From NCBI GenBank assembly GCA_022453515.1, contig JAJNNY010000009.1, positions 496,001-560,000 of the forward strand: a stretch of 64,000 nt of DNA. Direction: 5' to 3'. Source of the DNA: Astrocystis sublimbata. Lineage: Eukaryota; Ascomycota; Sordariomycetes; Xylariales; Xylariaceae. The notes under the pieces were generated by a model. It ran no database searches, had not been told where the DNA came from, and saw nothing but the letters and a program-made list of their open reading frames with translations. Shown here in pieces: positions 1-11,519 of this stretch. Positions within the stretch are counted from its first letter, which is position 1, and every line of letters begins with the position of its first letter. The position numbers and the translations under genes were made by a program.

Positions 1-880
1 TGATTGTGTTCTCTGTTCTGGGTATAATAACATGCTCGCTGGGACAATATTAGCATGCGAATCTCAACGAAAATGCAGGAGTGGTATTACATCGCATTCA
101 CTATTGTCCGAATTAGCTTAGATTCGCAATGCGCTGATAGAATGGGTGATACTAACCTCTCCGGTTGACGACTTTGATGACTTCGTCCAAGATGACAAAG
201 GCAGTCTGGAGACTCGCTAGCTCAACGAGGGTCTCGACAGCGCGGGCATACGTCTCGCGACATCGCTGGACTTGCTGACCACCCTTGCCCAGACCTGTGA
301 GGCCGAAGTCATTGTTGCCCTCTGTCAGGTAGCTCTCGAAGGCCGGCAGGAACACACCGGAGACGTTCTCCTGCTTCGTCCGTAGTCTGAAGCGCGCGGC
401 CTTGGCGGACTCTTGCACCTGGTAACCGATGTCACCGCCGACGGCGTATGTGACCTCGGCGAGGGAGAAGGCGGCGATCTGCATGACGCGGCCCATCTTG
501 CGCTTCGCTTCGTCGATTCGGCGCGTGATTTCTGGAGGAGAGAATGTTGGTCAATATTCCGTTCCGCTTGTACGTTGTGGGGTTTCGCATAGCGAATTAC
601 CTCGGAAGCGCCTGTTGCAATGCGTCCGTTAGCTTATAGGTCACGTAGAAGAAGTAGGTCTACGAAGGGGGGCGGGCGTACTTGGTGAGGGCCTCACTCT
701 TGCGCTTGAGCAAGCTGTGACCGGTCTCGGCGCCCTTCAGCTTAGACTTCATGATACCCAACGACTGTCTCGTCGGGAAGACGGCCTCCCGGTCCTGGCA
801 GCAACAGCATTGGTTAGCTTGGACAGGCGTCTTGTTGGGAACACCAGCTCCCCATCGAAACGTACCCCAGCGCCCGACAT
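1..880 (-). CDS. vma8: V-type proton ATPase subunit D (Vma8), 3' end cut by window edge
   Basis: Subunit D forms the central rotor stalk of the vacuolar ATPase and couples ATP hydrolysis in V1 to rotation of the membrane ring. Read on the minus strand the exons are 866-880, 682-794, 601-611, 157-531, 91-100 and 1-38, and the reading phase is kept across all five introns. The protein opens MSGAGDREAVFPTR and contains KGAETGHSLLKRKSEALTK, RIDEAKRKMGRVMQIAAFSL, ENVSGVFLPAFES and GLGKGGQQVQRCRETYARAV, all hallmarks of Vma8. Two exons are only 11 nt (coding the end of K, then R-F-R and the first base of E) and 10 nt (V-N-A). Each restores a conserved stretch (ALTKRFREITRR and NRRVNAIEHVIIPRTENTI). 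About 187 codons are visible of roughly 250 expected; the C-terminal part lies outside the window. Confidence 0.95.
91..100 (-). other. vma8: 10-nt microexon of vma8
   Basis: On the minus strand the ten bases TGAATGCGAT lie between TAG and GTAATA. Joined to G of the upstream exon and C of the downstream exon they give V-N-A-I, followed by E-H-V-I-I-P-R-T, the conserved Vma8 sequence. The flanking introns are 56 nt (101-156) and 52 nt (39-90). Confidence 0.85.
601..611 (-). other. vma8: 11-nt microexon of vma8
   Basis: On the minus strand these 11 bases read GCGCTTCCGAG, preceded by CAG and followed by GTAATT. Joined to the AA of the upstream exon (ends at 682) and the AA of the next exon (starts at 531) they encode K-R-F-R-E, as Vma8 proteins have at this place. 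The flanking introns are 70 nt (612-681) and 69 nt (532-600). Skipping the exon would shift the frame. Confidence 0.88.
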
Positions 881-1836
881 CTTTGCTAAGTCGGCTTTGT
901 GAACGCGTCCGTCTGTTGTGTGTTTTGTTCGTAGGGACGCAGGATAACGAGGAGGGGGCCGTTATCGTTGTAGCTGGTGTAAGTGGTTGAAGCTCCGACT
1001 TGCTTGTCGATAGGTATATCGAGACACAGGCGCCGCCGCAGCGATGCGTGTAGCTTCCGAGACGACCTGCCTAGACAGGTACCTACCTACCTAATCTCAC
1101 CTTGCCCATGACGATGCTCCAGGGGCAGTATGCATACTGTGACATACTGATGTGACGGCACTGTATTGGGCTGAAAAGGCCCACATGGCCACCCCTAGGC
1201 AGGCTCTAGCGGCAAAAGCTTCCCTGCGGGTCCTTGCTGTAGTGTGAGGACAGGGGCTAAGATACAGTGCTATATCTACTGCTTTACTCACTGTGCTGTG
1301 CCACCTATTCTTTGCTGCTGTAAATACAGACTCACTGGGCAGTCTGGAGGTAACTCAGGTAACGCGGTTGTACAGGTGGCTTGGTGACCCCACTTAAAAA
1401 CAGCGGCCGCAGCAACAAAAAGTCACGGTTTCAACAATCAGTCGACGCTCGAACGAACGGCTCGGAATGGCTCGTTTCCTGGCTCGTTGTTAGAGTTCAG
1501 TCGATCGTGCGCGAACTCCAACCCGAACCCCGTCCATGCTCACCCGGTGACTTGGCTACCACTGGAAGTTGTCCAAGTCGAAGTTGAGGTCGAATTCGAA
1601 CGAGTCGTCGTATTCGTCTTCTACCTCGGTCCGCCTCTGCGTCTGCATCACAATGCGCTGATGGTGGAGGACTGCCGCCCAATCCTGCACTCCCGCATTG
1701 CTGCGAACGCTCGCGCAGACTGCCATCTACCACGAGCCGCCAGGTAGCACGGACCTTGGGCCAGTATCCAGCATCCAGGAAGCCGAAGCCAAGGCCGACA
1801 ACTCCAGAGCCCACGTCGACGCCGCCCGACACCATC
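881..1836. other. Divergent spacer between vma8 and syf1
   Basis: This 956-base region separates two divergently transcribed genes and must hold both promoters. No credible coding sequence was seen. A run of TACC/TAGG motifs lies at about 1077-1096. No obvious TATA box was identified for either gene, as is common for fungal housekeeping genes. Confidence 0.6.
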
Positions 1837-4441
1837 ATGCTGCCCAACGGTGTCGCCAACGGCCACGGCGGTGCTGCCCGCCAGCCCGATCTTCACCTCG
1901 TCGTACGTTGCCTCTGATCTGATCTGAACCCAGGCGCATTGCTGACCCTCACAATTGCAGTCCGACGAAGACGCCGTGTACGAGCAGGACGTCCTGCGTG
2001 ATCCCGGCAGCACAAAGCCCTGGCTGGCCTACGTCCAGTTCAAGCTTCAGCATGGCACCCTACACGAGCAGGCCTTCGTCCTCGAGCGCGCCTGTCAGCA
2101 GCTCCCCCGATCCTACAAGCTTTGGAAACTGGTAATTTATCTTCTTTGCACTCAATCCGCGCCCAATCGCCTGCTAACACTTTCTCGGCAGTATCTCCGC
2201 TTCCGTACGAAACATGTCGCCAAGCTCAACGCTGCCGTTTTCGCCGCCGAGTACCGCAAGGTGAATGCTTTGTTCGAACGTGCCCTGATTCTCCTGAACA
2301 AGATGCCGCGCATATGGGAGATGTACCTCAAGTTCTTGCTGCAGCAGCCCCTCATCACCCTGACGCGCCGCACCTTCGACCGGGCATTGCGTGCCCTGCC
2401 CATCACCCAGCACAACAGGATATGGGCCCTATATCGTCCCTTCGCCAACTCGGCTGGCGGCGACACCGCAGTCAAGATATGGAGACGGTACATGCAGGTT
2501 CATCCCGAGGATGCCGAGGACTTCATAGAGCTCTTGACCCAGGTCGGCCTCTATACCGAGGCTGTGCTGAAGTACATCGACATTCTCAACAACCCGCGCT
2601 TCAACAGCAAGCAGAGCAAAGGCCACTATGAGCTGTGGAGCGAGATTGTCGATCTCCTTGTCGAGCACGCTGCCGAAGTCGAGACTGGGTACGAGACTGG
2701 CATCGACGTCGAAAGGATCATCCGAAGCGGCATCGAGCGCTTTGCCGACCAGCGCGGGAAGCTTTGGTGTGGTTTAGCTACATACTGGGCGAGGAGAGGC
2801 AGTTTCGAACGCGCCAGAGACATATTCGAGGAGGGCATTACCACCGTCATGACCGTCCGCGACTTCACCCTCATTTTCGACACCTATGTCGAATTCGAGG
2901 AATCCATCATTGGAGCGCTCATGGAAATGGCATCGACACGTGCGGAGGAACAGACATTAGACGAAGATGCCGATTTCGACCTAGATATACGCATGATGCG
3001 CTTCGAACAGTTGATGGATCGGCGGCCTTTCCTGCTGAATGATGTTCTACTAAGGCAAAATCCGAATAACGTCACTGAATGGGAGAAGCGAGTGGCTCTA
3101 TGGGGCGACAACAACGTCGAGGTTGTCAAGACCTATACTGATGCCATCGCTGCTATTCAGCCAAAGAAGGCCGTGGGAGCCTTCCACCAGCTCTGGGCGA
3201 ATTATGCCAAGTTCTACGAAAAGGGAGGGGATATACGAAACGCGAGGATAATAATGGAGAAGGCCGTCAAGGTCCCGTTCAAGTCAGTTGCTGAGCTTGC
3301 TGACATGTGGATTGAATGGGCCGAAATGGAACTCCGGAACGAGAACTTTGACGACGCTGTCAAGATCATGGCAAAGGCTGTGCAGGCACCGAAAAGATCG
3401 ACGGTCGACTACTTCGACGAGACGCTCTCGCCACAACAAAGAGTGCACAAAAGCTGGAAGCTTTGGAGCTTCTACGTCGATCTGGTCGAAAGTGTTAGTT
3501 CGCTGGATGAGACCAAGAAAGTCTACGAAAGAATCTTCGAGCTTCGGATCGCCACGCCGCAAACCGTGGTCAATTATGCCAATCTCCTGGAGGAACACAA
3601 GTACTATGAGGAATCCTTCAAGATATTTGAAAGGGGGCTTGACCTCTTCAGCTACCCGGTGGCTTTCGAGCTCTGGAACCTCTATCTCACTAAGGCTGTT
3701 GATCGCAAGATCGGGATTGAACGATTACGAGACCTCTTCGAACAGGCCGTCGAAGATTGTCCAGCTAAATTCGCCAAGGTGCTGTATCTGATGTACGGCA
3801 ACCTCGAGGAAGAGCGAGGCCTTGCGAGGCATGCTATGCGTATATACGAGAGAGCAACGAGGGCGGTTTCCGACGACGACCGTCTCGATATGTTCAACTT
3901 GTACATCACCAAGTCTGCCTCCAACTTCGGCCTTCCCTCCACTCGTCCGATTTACGAGCGGGCCATCGCGGCGCTTCCCGACGAAGAAGCCCGCGATATG
4001 TGCCTGAAGTTCGCAGACATGGAGAAGCGCCTAGGCGAAATCGACCGCGCTCGCGCCATCTACGGTCACGCATCGCAGTTCTGCGACCCTCGCATCGCGA
4101 AAGACTTCTGGAAGAAGTGGGAGTCGTTCGAAGTGCAGCACGGCAACGAAGACACGTACAAGGAAATGCTGCGCATCAAGCGCAGCGTGCAGGCGCAGTA
4201 CAACACCGATGTTAACTTCATCGCGTCGCAGGCGCTCGCGCGCGGCCAGCAGGTCCGCTCGGTGGATACGAACGGAGACGCAGAGGTGGCCGACGCCATG
4301 GAGCAGCTGGAGCGCCAAGCACGGGCCCCCACAGGGTTCGTCGCCTCGAGCACGGGAATTGCCGGGACGCTACCGAAGGAGCAGGTCGTGGTGGCAGCGA
4401 ATCCGGACGCGATTGATATTGATGGCATGGATGACGACTGA
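1837..4441 (+). CDS. syf1: Pre-mRNA-splicing factor Syf1 (HAT-repeat protein, NineTeen complex)
   Basis: Syf1 (S. pombe Cwf3, human XAB2) is a HAT-repeat scaffold of the Prp19/NineTeen complex that works in spliceosome activation and catalysis in the nucleus. Exons are 1837-1902, 1961-2131 and 2192-4441, giving 828 aa. The start is inferred: the first exon encodes MLPNGVANGHGG and ends HLV, joining in phase to SDEDAVYEQDVLRDPGS. HAT (half-TPR) repeats fill the protein, for example LWKYLRFRTKH, NALFERALILLNKMPRIWEMY, RRTFDRALRALP, FERARDIFEEG and RAIYERA-like units. The C-terminus is acidic (ending IDIDGMDDD). The second intron (2132-2191) is exactly 60 nt and has no stop, so an unspliced reading stays open; it carries GTAATT, a CTAAC branch site and CAG. 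Confidence 0.95.
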
Positions 4442-5309
4442 TGAAACGATTAGGCAGATTATTCATACTCGGTTTCTTTTTCTTTTTATCTTCCCTTTCT
4501 TTTTACTTTGTCTACACATTTGTACATACTGGCATAGTGAAAGTGGGTCTGGAACGGCTGGGGATGGTTGAATAGTATCACTCCACGATTTCGCAGATCT
4601 CTTCGACTCGGTGTTGCTGGGGGCTTTGAATTCACAGACAGTTTATGGGACCCATGGTTATGGATTATGGGTGTTGCAAGTATCTCAAGAGACAATATAG
4701 GCTAACTTTCAATTCACATCCAATACCCTTGTAAGCAACTCGTCGAATCGGATGAGCGGCTTCTTTAATGACACCCTCACATCTCGCACGAATTGGATGC
4801 TACGCCTTTTATCTAGGTGACTATGATGACATTTCTCATTTCAAACTAGGCGGTGTTACAATTTTGTACAAGTCCCGTAGGATCAACATGGAGCAAAAAG
4901 ATAATTGCATTTAAGCCAGACCAGAGTGCCGGTCACTGCTGATGCGCAACCGTCGCGTTGCCCTTCATCCACTCTCCCTGGTGCCTTTCCCAATTCATTT
5001 GTCTCATGTGTTCCAATCACAATAATAGCGCCTATCGCAGCAAAACGCAAACCCAACAACCAAGAAAATAAAGAAAAACTCCCTTGATACAAATCCCATG
5101 CAATCAATACGTCGTTAAACATCGTGCAGCAAAACGAATCAATTTACACGGATGCCATCCTGCTGTCCTCCATGGTGTTTTGCCTGTATCTGACGAAACC
5201 GCTGCTGCTGGTGCCGGAACTTCTTTCTCTTAGCCAGGAAAGAGAAGGAGGGGTGGGGGGTGCCCCCCAGAACAGGGCAGTCTCGCCCGGCGCCGCCGAT
5301 AGCAGCATC
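4442..5309. other. Convergent spacer
   Basis: This stretch lies between the 3' end of syf1 and the 3' end of the minus-strand gene at 5310-6005, and should contain both 3' UTRs. A T-rich run just after the syf1 stop (about 4468-4510) fits a 3' processing region. No coding sequence could be supported. Confidence 0.55.
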
Positions 5310-6005
5310 CTAGGCGTTGTTGGCGCTGGCGGTGGAGGCCTTCCGGCCCTGGGTCGGCGAGGCCGGCTCGGCGGTGGCGTTGCTCTTGTTGGAGTTGGAC
5401 GAGCTGCTGGCGAGCGACCAGCGCTTGGAGTGGGCCTTGTGGAACTCCTCGACGGCGTCACGGTTCCGCTCTACGTGCCCGTCGCGCGAGGGGGGGGTGG
5501 CGTAGATGCTGCCCTTGCGCTTCTGGAAGCGGGAGGGAACCGTCTTGGAGGCGTCTGTTAGGGGGTGACGTCATGTGTTAGTAGTGGCTTGCTTTGGGGT
5601 CATTGTGTGCGATGTGGGTGGATGTAAGCGGACGTCTAGGTGTGTTTGTGTTTGTGTATGTCTATGCGTGTATACCTATGTGTAGGCATGAACACGGCGT
5701 ATAGGCGGAGCACGGGATGGGATGAAGATTGTTGGAGTATAACGTGAGTTCGGGATGGGAGTCGTCCGTGATAGGACCGGGGGCAGGGAGGATGCGGAAG
5801 AAAACGGTCCTCCCTTGCTGCGGTTTGCATGAAAGATAGAGTATATGCTACAATAATACGGAACGTGGAAGTTGGAGGTTGGAGATGTGAACTCACCCCA
5901 TTCGTCAGTGTGAGAATAATCTCTTGAATTGGTCCGTTGACGCTCCAGGGGTTGCTCGTCGCCTCCGAGGGTGTTGGTGAAAACGGGGTGCTCGGTGCTG
6001 GCCAT
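5310..6005 (-). CDS. Small conserved fungal protein of unknown function, 117 aa
   Basis: The exons are 5897-6005 and 5310-5554, separated by a 342-nt intron that is unusually long for this window. The protein begins MASTEHPVFTNTLGG, has ERQRTNSRDYSHTDEWD at the exon junction, then SRFQKRKGSIYATPPSRDGH, and ends in a low-complexity Ser/Asn tail (RKASTASANNA). The middle motif is familiar to me from small uncharacterised proteins of filamentous fungi, but I cannot assign a function. It is hydrophilic, with no signal peptide or membrane segment. An in-frame ATG exists upstream at 6117-6119, but the ATG at 6003-6005 has the better context (ACCATGG). A TATA box at 6492-6497 suggests a leader of more than 400 nt. 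Confidence 0.8.
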
Positions 6006-9000
6006 GGTTCCGAGAATTTGTGTTGTGGTGTTTCTGACTATAACGATAGTGGTAAGTATACTATCAGGGGCTGGGTTGAACGGGAGGAGAATTGTTGATT
6101 TATGGTCAAAGGTGGGCATACGAAGTGATATCTGCTGTTTGTGATGGCACTGAGGGTCTGAATATATCGACCCTTCGATGGTAGTATAGCAATTGAGTAG
6201 ATATGTCAGGATCGATAGGTAGAATAGAATAGGTGGCTGTCAATCTCAAGACTGGGAGAAAGGATGGATGAGGTTCCAGACTTCCAACAAGCTAGGTATC
6301 AAAGGCAATTGATTCCGGAGCTTAGTGGTATGTGCTTTGGGGGACGTGGCGTTGGGTCTAAGTACTTGAGGTAATATGTCAGGTGATGGCTTTTGTGTTT
6401 GGTAGTATGAGTCGATTCGCTCTTGCTGCGACAAAGAGAACAAAGAATTGAGGAGTTGAGTTGGTGGCTAAGCCTGGTGACTGCCCCCTTCTTTATAGAA
6501 AGCGCGCGCTCTGCTATCAGCTCACGTAACCGACGGTCTGGAGCAGGAGCTGTCCTAAGTGAGTGCTGCCTGTGCTGCCTGGCGATTGGGTGCCTGCCGC
6601 GCCTGCCTCTTGCTCGAGAAGGGATGATGGGTTCCGTATGCTGATCGCCGAGGTGGGAAGTAGCAGCCCCGATCTACTTACTAGTTGAGCTAGTTTCGGC
6701 AAATGCCAGCATCTGCGTGTCAACGGTGCTAACCGACTAACCTCCCTATAGGTACAGACCTACCACGTACACCACGTACACCACATAGTCGCATTATTGG
6801 GTTACCGCACTATCAAATCATGCTACCCAATCTCGTAGGTAGTCCCCTGGATCAGACCCTAAGGGCTCCTCCCTCGTGGATCTCCGGTACTATCGGGCAA
6901 TGATGCGCACTGCGTGTTTTGACGGGCGACATGAGGCCGTCTTTCGTGCCACAGCTAATTAGACCATCTTATCACTGCCCACGCTCTTTCAAGCCCCCGT
7001 TGGCTAAGTACCTAACAACGATTCCTCGAGGTTGATTGGCCATGGCCCAGGCTACGGTTGATAGCCAAGCAGCTTCAAAGCACAAGGTTTGAGGCGGTGC
7101 GAGGGCTGGCCAGGTCTATTCACTGACCGGACAAAGACGAGCACACAAATCTACGAGTAGACATACTATGTACACCATGACGGACCCGTCGTCGGGAGGG
7201 TTGCACTGTGATGATGTGTTGGATGGGACGGCCCTTAACACTCTCGACACTCACCCGATCCAGACATGCCTGGTCGATTGTGATCGGTTAATTCAGAGAC
7301 CCTACAGGAGCCGTCTGTCTCATGGCCAGTCGCCCGACTAATCAGCATGGAGAGGCTACACTCCATCATCTGACGGCACTTCCGAAGTGGTTTGGGGTGG
7401 TTTGGGTTTAGCAGGAGTTAGCACCGCCCATCGCGCCCCTCCCCCGCTTTCGACTAACCCTTTAGTCTTCATTCTTGCTTCTGATCTGCGCCGCGCTAGT
7501 CGGGTAGTGTGGGATTGCAGATAGGACAGCAAGCATCAGGGCCGAGAGGGCTGGCGAGGTGAGTACTGTACTATCTATGTACGAGCACTACTATGTTACT
7601 TGTACGTCTTGCAGCGTACATCAACAGGCCAACCGTGCTCAATGAGGCCGTTCTCTTCCGCTGAGCTCCAGACCAATCAGTACTGTTATCATTGCCATGC
7701 TCTCTCAGGCTAACTGCTATGGTGGTTTACAGGATTCGTCTTATCGAACCGAGGTCGTGATACGTGAGTCAGCAGTGTTGAACTTATCTGTAGCGACTAC
7801 GATATCGGGTGGCTGAGCATGGCTAGTAGCAATAGCCAATGGCCATCTGACCTGAGCCAAGGTGCTCACAGGACAGACATCCTTAAACATAGTACGTGAT
7901 CCATACGCGGTTTGTGGCCAGTAGCACAGTCGGTGTTGGAATGACTATGTCATGGTGGCTCATACGAAGTTCTTGGCTTCGTGACGTCAGCAGACAATTG
8001 CGACTCTATCTAACTATCTACAGCCCACCCGAGACATTCAATACCGGCGAAAAAAGGGCTAGGGTGGCATTTGTCCTACGTAGAACGGTGTCGATCATCC
8101 CGGGGTTTCGTCCGGGGTGGACTGCGATCTACGAACTCTACGACTCCAGTGCATGTGGGACTTGCTTCATGTATGTAATAATTCGCAATTTCGGGTTGTG
8201 GATACATTCGTTTCTGTAGTCTTTTCACTCGTTGACGTAGAATCCGCTGCGTGGTATCGCGATATGGCGAGATATTGGTCGATCTACTCGCATTAAACCC
8301 ACACATGATGTTGGCCCAGACCTTGATCCTTGACCCTGCTGTGGGGACTGGGGAGACCCCGGATTTTCTGCCTGCGCCAGCCCGAGCATCCAACGGGCCA
8401 GGCTCGCCTATCGTTGCCCATCTGCTTCAAGCTGATATTCCTTCCTTCGTCGGTCTCGGTAAGTTGAAGCGTCCCAAGATTCCAAGAACTTTAGGCGCAT
8501 TCTTTGTGAGTCACTTGATTGGTTAACCCATGTAGATAGAGCCTCGTGGTGATACTTTCGAGGAACCAAATATAGGATTTGGTTGTTGTGAGTATCGAGA
8601 TGTTTCGTGGTGATTTCAAGCATGCGCATCCTTAGGTAGTAGCTATATTAATTGAGACACCGCGACCGCTTTTCGACTATCACATCACTTGGAGTCTAAG
8701 GCAAAGGCAAGTGGAACTGCAGCTGATATACAAAAGCTTCAATCGCTCTCTCTTCGTACTGCATGTCGCATCGACCGTGATAATTTACCATGTCAGGTTG
8801 CCGCCCCGCCTTATCGGCCACTCGCCGCCTTCTTGATCTCTATTGTTCAGTGCCACTATTGATGTTGGAGATTTGAACCGGAATACATGCTAGTTCTTGG
8901 GAAACGGATTTCACGCGGTAGGATGATTAAATCTCAGAGCCATGTCACGTCGAGAATACAAGACTATGCCACTTGAAATACCTAATATCAGTCTACTAAA

Positions 9001-9649
9001 TTGTACACGAGATGCAAAAGGTGCCTAGCACGCCTAGATATACGATGGTAGAGTCTGATAGGTCCAATCGGGAATGCGTCAAATGCCAAAATTGAGCCCC
9101 GCACGTCATGGTAAAAGCGGGGGCAGACAGCCCCAAGGTACATAGGTACTTACCACGCCCCCACGTTTGTCTCTCATAACCCCTACGACATTTGGAAACA
9201 TCCATGATGGATCACTTCCATTTCCATAAGATACCTATCTAATGTCTACCTAACATTTGAATAAATCTAAATGAACTCACCTGAGGTTTCTCTCATACTT
9301 GAGCAATAATCACAAGACGGCAACTGTTGCCTTTGGCTGGGGATGCGACGAGCACTGTGACTAGCACCAGCTGCCGCCACCTGGCATCGGTGATTAAGCT
9401 GTGATCATCGCATCTTGTCTCAATGTTTGCATAAGGTAGCTCAGCTGCCTACATGATTGAAGTGAGGCATTGGCCAAGCTTCAAGTTACCACGAGGAGCC
9501 TTCATGGTTGTTTAGCTGCGAACTGCATGAAGCCCAACAGATTTGTGTCAAATCTTAAAATGGCGAAATTGCAATAGCAATCCCTTGACCTTGCCTACTG
9601 TCTATAAGAGATTATATTAAATTCGCATCTGAGCACTGCCAGCCTGCAT
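6006..9649. other. 3.6-kb stretch without a supportable gene
   Basis: Only short open frames occur and none has a recognisable motif or convincing exon structure. The composition is mixed rather than strongly AT-rich, so it does not look like a typical RIP-mutated repeat. It includes the long leader and promoter of the minus-strand gene at 5310-6005, direct repeats ACCACGTACACCACGTACACC (two overlapping units, about 6762-6782) and several scattered TACC/GGTA motifs. No tRNA could be confirmed. Confidence 0.55.
6492..6497 (-). promoter_or_regulatory. Probable TATA box for the 117-aa gene
   Basis: The minus strand reads TATAAA here, about 490 bases upstream of the chosen ATG. If it is the core promoter, the mRNA has a long 5' leader. 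Position and sequence are seen; use is inferred. Confidence 0.4.
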
Positions 9650-11519
9650 ATGACTCACCCGCTTCCTCCATTCTGCTTTCTATTGCGCCCACTCACACGT
9701 ATCCGCCTTCGAACACTACCAACGACACCTTTTTTGAATGCAGCCCATTCGCAACGTGCGATGTCCAAGAGAAAGTCAGATGCACTAGACGACAGTTTGG
9801 CCTTTCAATCATCACACCGGAGGAAGATGGCTACACAACCAGCAATAGCCACGATAGAATTGACTCCAACCGAGGCCCAGCTCAAAGGACTGCTTCTGGA
9901 TGTTGCCCACTATGTCGACTCACAATCTACATCCGAACCTGTCATTCTACGATGGGCCGGAGGTTGGGTCCGTGACAAGTTACTCGGTATCGAGTCCCAT
10001 GACATCGACACTGCCATCAACAACATGACGGGCGAAGCTTTTGCCTTGAAAATACAAGAACTCTGCGCACAGCCTTCCACGTCGGAGAAGCATAGCATTT
10101 CGCCTGATGATATAGGTAGCTTGCATAAAATCGCTAAGAATCCGGACAAGTCGAAGCATCTCGAGACCACTACGATAAAATTGTTCGGCCTCGATCTTGA
10201 CTTCGTCAATCTTCGCAAGGAGACCTACATGGAAGACAGTCGCAACCCGCAGATGGAGTTTGGTACGGCTGAGGAGGACGCTCTACGCAGAGATGCCACC
10301 GTCAACGCCTTATTCTATAATCTGAATACGGGCCAGGTCGAGGACTTCACCACCGGCCTAGTTGATTTGGAGTCGAAGCTGATCAGAACGCCACTGGAAC
10401 CTTTGCAAACCTTTATGGACGATCCTCTGCGGGTTCTACGACTAGTCAGATTCGCCAGCCGGTTGGGATTTGCCATTGACCCAGCAGCCGAGGAAGTCAT
10501 GGGCGACGTGAGGGTCCTAGACGCCCTCAAGCTTAAGATCAGCCGTGAACGAGTTGGAACCGAGTTAGAAAAGATGCTAAAAGGTACGAACTCGTCTAAA
10601 CAATAGATGGAATATGCTTGTTTGTCACTAACAGCGACCAGGAAAGGACCCTCGAAAATCGTTAGAGTACATAGAGCATCTTGGCCTCTACCACACCATA
10701 TTCACAGACCCTACCCGGCCAAACATGCCCGTGCCGGATCTGTCTCGGTGGCGCAATGCTTACGAATGTCTGAACTACATCATGAAGAATCAACTGCTCA
10801 CCTCCCTCTTTGACGTATCTGCTCAAACAAAAGAACCGTCATATTACGCTTGGACGCTGTCTGCCCTTGTCCCTTGGACACAACTTGATGAGCTTGTACA
10901 GAACGGTAAAGACAAGAGGCCACTTCCGTATATCACTCTAGCCGTACGCGAAGGTTTAAGGCCAACCAACAAATTATGTGACCTCGTTACGGCGGCTCAT
11001 AGAAACCGAACAGAAGTTCTCAGTTTGAAGACTGCCGTTGTTAAAAAGGCTGCTCATATTCATGAGCGTGACACATTTGGTATGGCCATACGGCACTGGG
11101 ATGCCAAAGGCGGTCACTGGCGGCTGCAAGTCTTGTTCAGCCTTCTCGTCGAGTCGATGCAGCGTTGGGACTTGGAAGACACAAAATCCGGTGAGTATCG
11201 TACATACAAACCCCCTGATGTATCCTCCAATCCTCTGACATCCCCAACAGCGAACAATTCCGACTTCCTGGGGGAATGGCAATCATTCATCGATCACCTC
11301 CATGTTTTAGATGTTATGGATGCGGCTTCCTTGGAGAGAATCGTCAATGGCACAGAGCTCGCCAAAGCTTTAGGTGTCAAGCCAGGGAGGTGGATGGCAG
11401 GCGCCTTAGAAGTTTGTGCGGCATGGCAATTTCGCCACCCTCATGTCACAGATCCAGCAGGTGCTATAGAAGAGGTTGCAAGCAGAAGAAAGGAACTTCA
11501 GATACCTTCATCTAGTTGA
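9650..11519 (+). CDS. cca1: tRNA CCA-adding nucleotidyltransferase, mitochondrial and nuclear/cytosolic
   Basis: This enzyme adds or repairs the 3' CCA end of tRNAs. Exons are 9650-10583, 10642-11190 and 11251-11519, giving 583 aa from the first ATG. The class II nucleotidyltransferase head is clear: RWAGGWVRDKLLG followed by SHDIDTAIN (the metal-binding D-x-D), then FGTAEEDALRRDATVNALFY and DDPLRVLRLVRFASRLGF. Three in-frame ATGs precede the domain (9650, 9761, 9827). The first opens a stretch rich in Arg, Leu and Pro and almost free of acids, which looks like a mitochondrial presequence; the second begins MSKRKSD. In budding yeast CCA1 alternative starts give mitochondrial and nuclear/cytosolic forms, and the same is likely here. 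The second intron (11191-11250) is 60 nt and stop-free. Confidence 0.95.

Noticed and set aside
4822..4941. ATGATGA with CTGA about 115 bases later in the syf1 3' spacer
   Set aside because: No recognisable rRNA guide before a D box and no terminal stem; probably chance.
7209..7380. GTGATGA box C-like motif with a later CTGA, considered as an intergenic C/D snoRNA
   Set aside because: The spacing is too long, and no guide complementary to rRNA could be recognised.
8868..8890. Minus-strand GGTTCAAATC resembling a tRNA B box
   Set aside because: The flanking bases do not form a T-arm stem and no A box or acceptor stem fits.
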